Shown here piece by piece: positions 6,623-8,742 of a DNA stretch of 8,742 nucleotides (position 1 is its first letter; each line of letters opens with the position of its first letter). The translations under genes and the position numbers were made by a program. Origin of the DNA: Acidimicrobiaceae bacterium (GTDB lineage Bacteria; Actinomycetota; Acidimicrobiia; Acidimicrobiales; MedAcidi-G1); the NCBI GenBank assembly GCA_003541675.1, contig DPMC01000092.1, positions 1 to 8,742 of the forward strand. Reading direction: 5' to 3'. Below the pieces are notes generated by a model that had not been told where the DNA came from, did no database searches, and worked only from the letters and a program-made list of their open reading frames with translations.

Positions 6623-8121
6623 GCGGTCGCTCCACCGGTCGGCCCGGTCACGGCTCCACCCACGTCCGGGTGCCCCGGAGGGGCGGAGGCCTCAAGGACC
6701 GCTGCGGCCCGGAACATGGTCGGCTCGCCGGTTGCCGGTGCCAGCACCTGCACGCCTATCGGCATGCCGTCGTCGCCGACGCCGAAGGGCACCGACATCG
6801 AGGGATGTCCGGCCAGGTTCGACGGGATGGTGCACACGTCGTTGAGGTACATGGTCATGGGATCAGCCGTCTTCTCGCCGATCGGGAAGGCCGTGGTGGG
6901 CGCCGTCGGGCTGAGCAGCAGGTCGAACTCCTCGTAGGCCCGGGTGAAGTCGTCCGCGAGCAGCGTTCGGACCTTCTGCGACTTGCCGTAGTAGGCGTCG
7001 TAGTACCCGGCCGACAGGGCGTAGGTGCCAAGCATGATCCGACGCTTCACCTCGTCGCCGAATCCGGCGGTGCGGGTAGCGGCGTGCATGTCTCCTGAGG
7101 TGGCGGCGTCAACCCGGAGGCCGAACCGCACGCCGTCGTATCGGGCCAGGTTCGATGAAGCCTCGGCGGGTGCCACGACGTAGTACGCCGACAGGCCGTA
7201 CACCGTCGACGGAACCGAGGTGGTGGCCACCGTGGCCCCGGCCGCCTCCAACGCGGCGGCCGCCTCGTGCAGGCGGGCCCGGACATCGCCGGCAATGCCC
7301 TCGAGACCGTCTCCCGAGAGTTCTTCGATGACGCCGATGCGCAGGCCCTCGACACCGCGGTCCAGCACCGAACGCAGGTCGGGTGCGGGTTCGTGGATGG
7401 ACGTGGAATCGCGACGGTCGTGGCCGCCGATGACCTCCAGCACGAGCGCCGAGTCGGCCACCGTGCGGGAGAACGGGCCGATCTGGTCAAGGCTGGAGGC
7501 GAAGGCCACGAGCCCATAGCGGGACACCATCCCGTACGTTGGCTTGACACCGACCACGCCACACAGCGCTGCGGGCTGGCGGATCGACCCGCCGGTGTCG
7601 CTGCCGAGGGCCAGAGGCGTGAATCCGGCGGCCACCGCGGCGGCCGATCCACCGGACGACCCGCCGGGGACCTTCGTCAGATCCAACGGATTGTGGGTCG
7701 CCCCGAACGCCGAGTTCTCCGTTGAGCTCCCCATGGCGAACTCGTCGAGGTTGGTCTTGCCGACCACCACCGCGCCGGCCGCAACGAGGCGTTCGACCAC
7801 CGTGGCGTCGTAGGGCGGTCGCCATCCCTCGAGGATCCGCGACGAGCAGGTGGTGGGCACCCCGCGGGTGCACAAGTTGTCCTTCAACGCCACCGGGACG
7901 CCGGCCAATGGGCCCGGGTCCTCCCCGTTGGCCACAAGGGCATCAACGGCGTCGGCCGACGCGCGGGCCTCGTCGGCCAGCACCAGGTTGAAGGCGTGCA
8001 CCTCGTCCTCCCGGGACTCGATGACCACCAAGTGCTCCTCGAGCACCGCTCTGGCCGACCGGGTGCCCGAGCGGACGTCGGCGGCCAGGTTCTGTGCCGT
8101 GGTCTCCATGGGTCTACTCAC
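6619..8121 (-). CDS. gatA: Aspartyl/glutamyl-tRNA(Asn/Gln) amidotransferase subunit A
   Basis: GatA is the amidase-signature subunit that hydrolyses glutamine and supplies ammonia to GatB through an internal channel. The 500-residue length is typical (480-500). The Ser-cisSer-Lys catalytic set is complete: Lys80 in [11 protein letters not shown], the cis serine Ser155 in [13 protein letters not shown], and the nucleophile Ser179 in [12 protein letters not shown]. Downstream are [27 protein letters not shown] (190-216) and, near the C-terminus, [18 protein letters not shown], both characteristic. GTG8121 overlaps the gatC stop (GTGA), with GGTGAGG just upstream, which favours coupled initiation there; ATG8109, giving [12 protein letters not shown], is a reasonable alternative. 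Its stop overlaps the gatB start. The gene order C-A-B supports assignment as the true tRNA amidotransferase rather than a general amidase. Confidence 0.97.
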   Translation of the reverse strand: MSRPMETTAQNLAADVRSGTRSARAVLEEHLVVIESREDEVHAFNLVLADEARASADAVDALVANGEDPGPLAGVPVALKDNLCTRGVPTTCSSRILEGWRPPYDATVVERLVAAGAVVVGKTNLDEFAMGSSTENSAFGATHNPLDLTKVPGGSSGGSAAAVAAGFTPLALGSDTGGSIRQPAALCGVVGVKPTYGMVSRYGLVAFASSLDQIGPFSRTVADSALVLEVIGGHDRRDSTSIHEPAPDLRSVLDRGVEGLRIGVIEELSGDGLEGIAGDVRARLHEAAAALEAAGATVATTSVPSTVYGLSAYYVVAPAEASSNLARYDGVRFGLRVDAATSGDMHAATRTAGFGDEVKRRIMLGTYALSAGYYDAYYGKSQKVRTLLADDFTRAYEEFDLLLSPTAPTTAFPIGEKTADPMTMYLNDVCTIPSNLAGHPSMSVPFGVGDDGMPIGVQVLAPATGEPTMFRAAAVLEASAPPGHPDVGGAVTGPTGGATA

Positions 8122-8420
8122 GGGGCCTCACCCAGCACCGGCGGGACGCGGAACTGCTCGTCCTCCACCGACGGCGCACAGGCCAGCACTTCGGACCGGT
8201 CGCTGGTCGCACCAACCACGTCGGGGCGCAGCACGTTTCGCAGCGGGAGCGGATGAATCATCGGCTCCACGTCGTCCAGGTCCAGGGCCTCGAGGTCGGC
8301 CGCGTGGTCCAGCACGTCGGCCAATTGGCCGGTAAAGGCCTCGAGTTCGTCATCGGTCAGCGACAGGTGGGCCAGGTTGGCCACGTGGGCCACGTCACTT
8401 CTGGAGATGCGTTCGGTCAT
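8118..8420 (-). CDS. gatC: Aspartyl/glutamyl-tRNA(Asn/Gln) amidotransferase subunit C
   Basis: GatC is the small subunit that wraps around GatA and GatB and stabilises the complex. It has 100 residues (family about 90-105). The N-terminal [21 protein letters not shown] matches the family pattern of alternating aliphatic and LA.L.L residues that forms its two helices. [21 protein letters not shown] (roughly 46-66) matches the extended conserved P.....N.lR.D segment that threads between the partners. It is first in the gatC-gatA-gatB operon and overlaps gatA by 4 nt. On the coding strand the bases just before ATG8420 read GAGG followed by CTCCTCCT; GAGG, 8 nt before the ATG, can serve as a Shine-Dalgarno site, while the CCTCC stretch resembles the anti-Shine-Dalgarno itself. 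Confidence 0.95.
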   Translation of the reverse strand: MTERISRSDVAHVANLAHLSLTDDELEAFTGQLADVLDHAADLEALDLDDVEPMIHPLPLRNVLRPDVVGATSDRSEVLACAPSVEDEQFRVPPVLGEAP

Positions 8421-8481
8421 AGGAGGAGCCTCGTCGGGGGCGATTGGACGGCGAGATGAAAGGCCGGAAGAACGATACGGC
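8421..8481 (-). other. Intergenic gap upstream of the gatCAB operon
   Basis: This 61-bp gap separates the PASTA-protein stop from gatC on the same strand. No terminator hairpin with a T run is evident. TATCGT on the minus strand (8477-8472) is a possible -10 element about 50 bases before gatC, but no good -35 was found. Either readthrough from the PASTA gene or a weak own promoter could drive the operon. Confidence 0.3.
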
Positions 8482-8742
8482 TCAGGCGGGACTGACCACG
8501 AGTGTCACCGTGGTGCTGGGCATCTCGCGCCGGCCGGCCGACGGCGTCTGGGACACCACGACCTGCAACGCACGATCCACATCGTCTCCGTCGGGTAGCC
8601 CCTCGACGACCACGCTGCGGAAGCCTGAGGCGGCCAGGCGACTCTCGGCTGCAGCCAGTGACAGGCCCTCCATGGACGGCACGGCTCGGGGCTCGGCGCC
8701 GAGCGAGACCACCACGCGGACGTCGTCGTCGACCTCGACCCG
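8482..8742 (-). CDS. PASTA-domain protein, C-terminal fragment (5'-truncated by window edge)
   Basis: The frame is open from the right edge to the TGA at 8482-8484, giving the last 86 residues. Residues 1-15 (RVEVDDDVRVVVSLG) look like the last strand of one PASTA repeat. Residues about 19-86 form a further full repeat: AVPSMEGLSLAAAESRLAASGF opens it, then VVSQTPSAGRREMPSTTVTLVVS closes it with the typical Q.P.aG......V.l.vs pattern. PASTA repeats bind peptidoglycan fragments outside the cell and are found at the C-terminus of Ser/Thr kinases of the PknB type, of some penicillin-binding proteins and of repeat-only secreted proteins. The N-terminal part is not visible, so the kind of protein cannot be told. 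It lies 61 bp upstream of gatC on the same strand. Confidence 0.82.
   Translation of the reverse strand, partial: RVEVDDDVRVVVSLGAEPRAVPSMEGLSLAAAESRLAASGFRSVVVEGLPDGDDVDRALQVVVSQTPSAGRREMPSTTVTLVVSPA

Noticed and set aside
1..8742. tRNA, rRNA, CRISPR arrays, insertion sequences, integrases or att-like direct repeats
   Set aside because: I looked for cloverleaf-like stems, regularly spaced repeats, transposase frames and flanking terminal repeats and saw none; the window is fully accounted for by housekeeping genes.

Overview
The window comes from a high-GC bacterium and reads like an actinobacterium, perhaps one of the deep-branching Acidimicrobiia-like lineages. The evidence is the strong G/C bias at third codon positions, a C-terminal PASTA protein, a gatC-gatA-gatB amidotransferase operon, and several start codons that lack a Shine-Dalgarno site but have a TANNNT -10 element 6-8 nt upstream, as in leaderless actinobacterial transcripts. 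The taxonomic placement is inference; there is no rRNA or tRNA gene to confirm it. All genes look like ordinary chromosomal housekeeping genes. I see no mobile element, CRISPR array, prophage gene or defence island.

Layout. Bases 1-1263 (minus) hold the first 421 codons of the acetolactate synthase large subunit, ilvB, cut by the left edge. Upstream of it (1264-1502) is a compact regulatory leader: a promoter, a 17-residue leader peptide ending in Ile-Arg-Val-Val-Val-Leu-Pro, mutually exclusive RNA pairings, and a perfect 9-bp hairpin followed by a T-rich run. This is the architecture of a transcription attenuator that senses branched-chain aminoacyl-tRNA, and it is the most interesting non-coding element here. 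Divergent from it is a 177-residue nucleotidylyltransferase-superfamily protein (1527-2060, plus). It converges on ilvD, dihydroxy-acid dehydratase (2083-3777, minus). So the left 3.8 kb carries the first and third steps of valine/isoleucine synthesis on the same strand but as separate transcription units.

A DinF-like MATE transporter (3824-5143, plus) is divergent from ilvD across only 46 bp and converges on the amidotransferase genes. Bases 5177-8420 (minus) encode GatC, GatA and GatB in that order, with 4-nt stop/start overlaps. They form the tRNA-dependent amidotransferase that makes Gln-tRNA(Gln) and/or Asn-tRNA(Asn). Upstream on the same strand is the C-terminal end of a PASTA-domain protein (8482-8742), cut by the right edge.

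No completely new system was identified. The observations that deserve a second look are the ilvB attenuator with its possibly leaderless leader peptide, the palindrome overlapping its promoter and start codon, the apparent leaderless starts of ilvD and the transporter, the atypical nucleotidylyltransferase, and residue losses in conserved motifs of GatB and IlvB.
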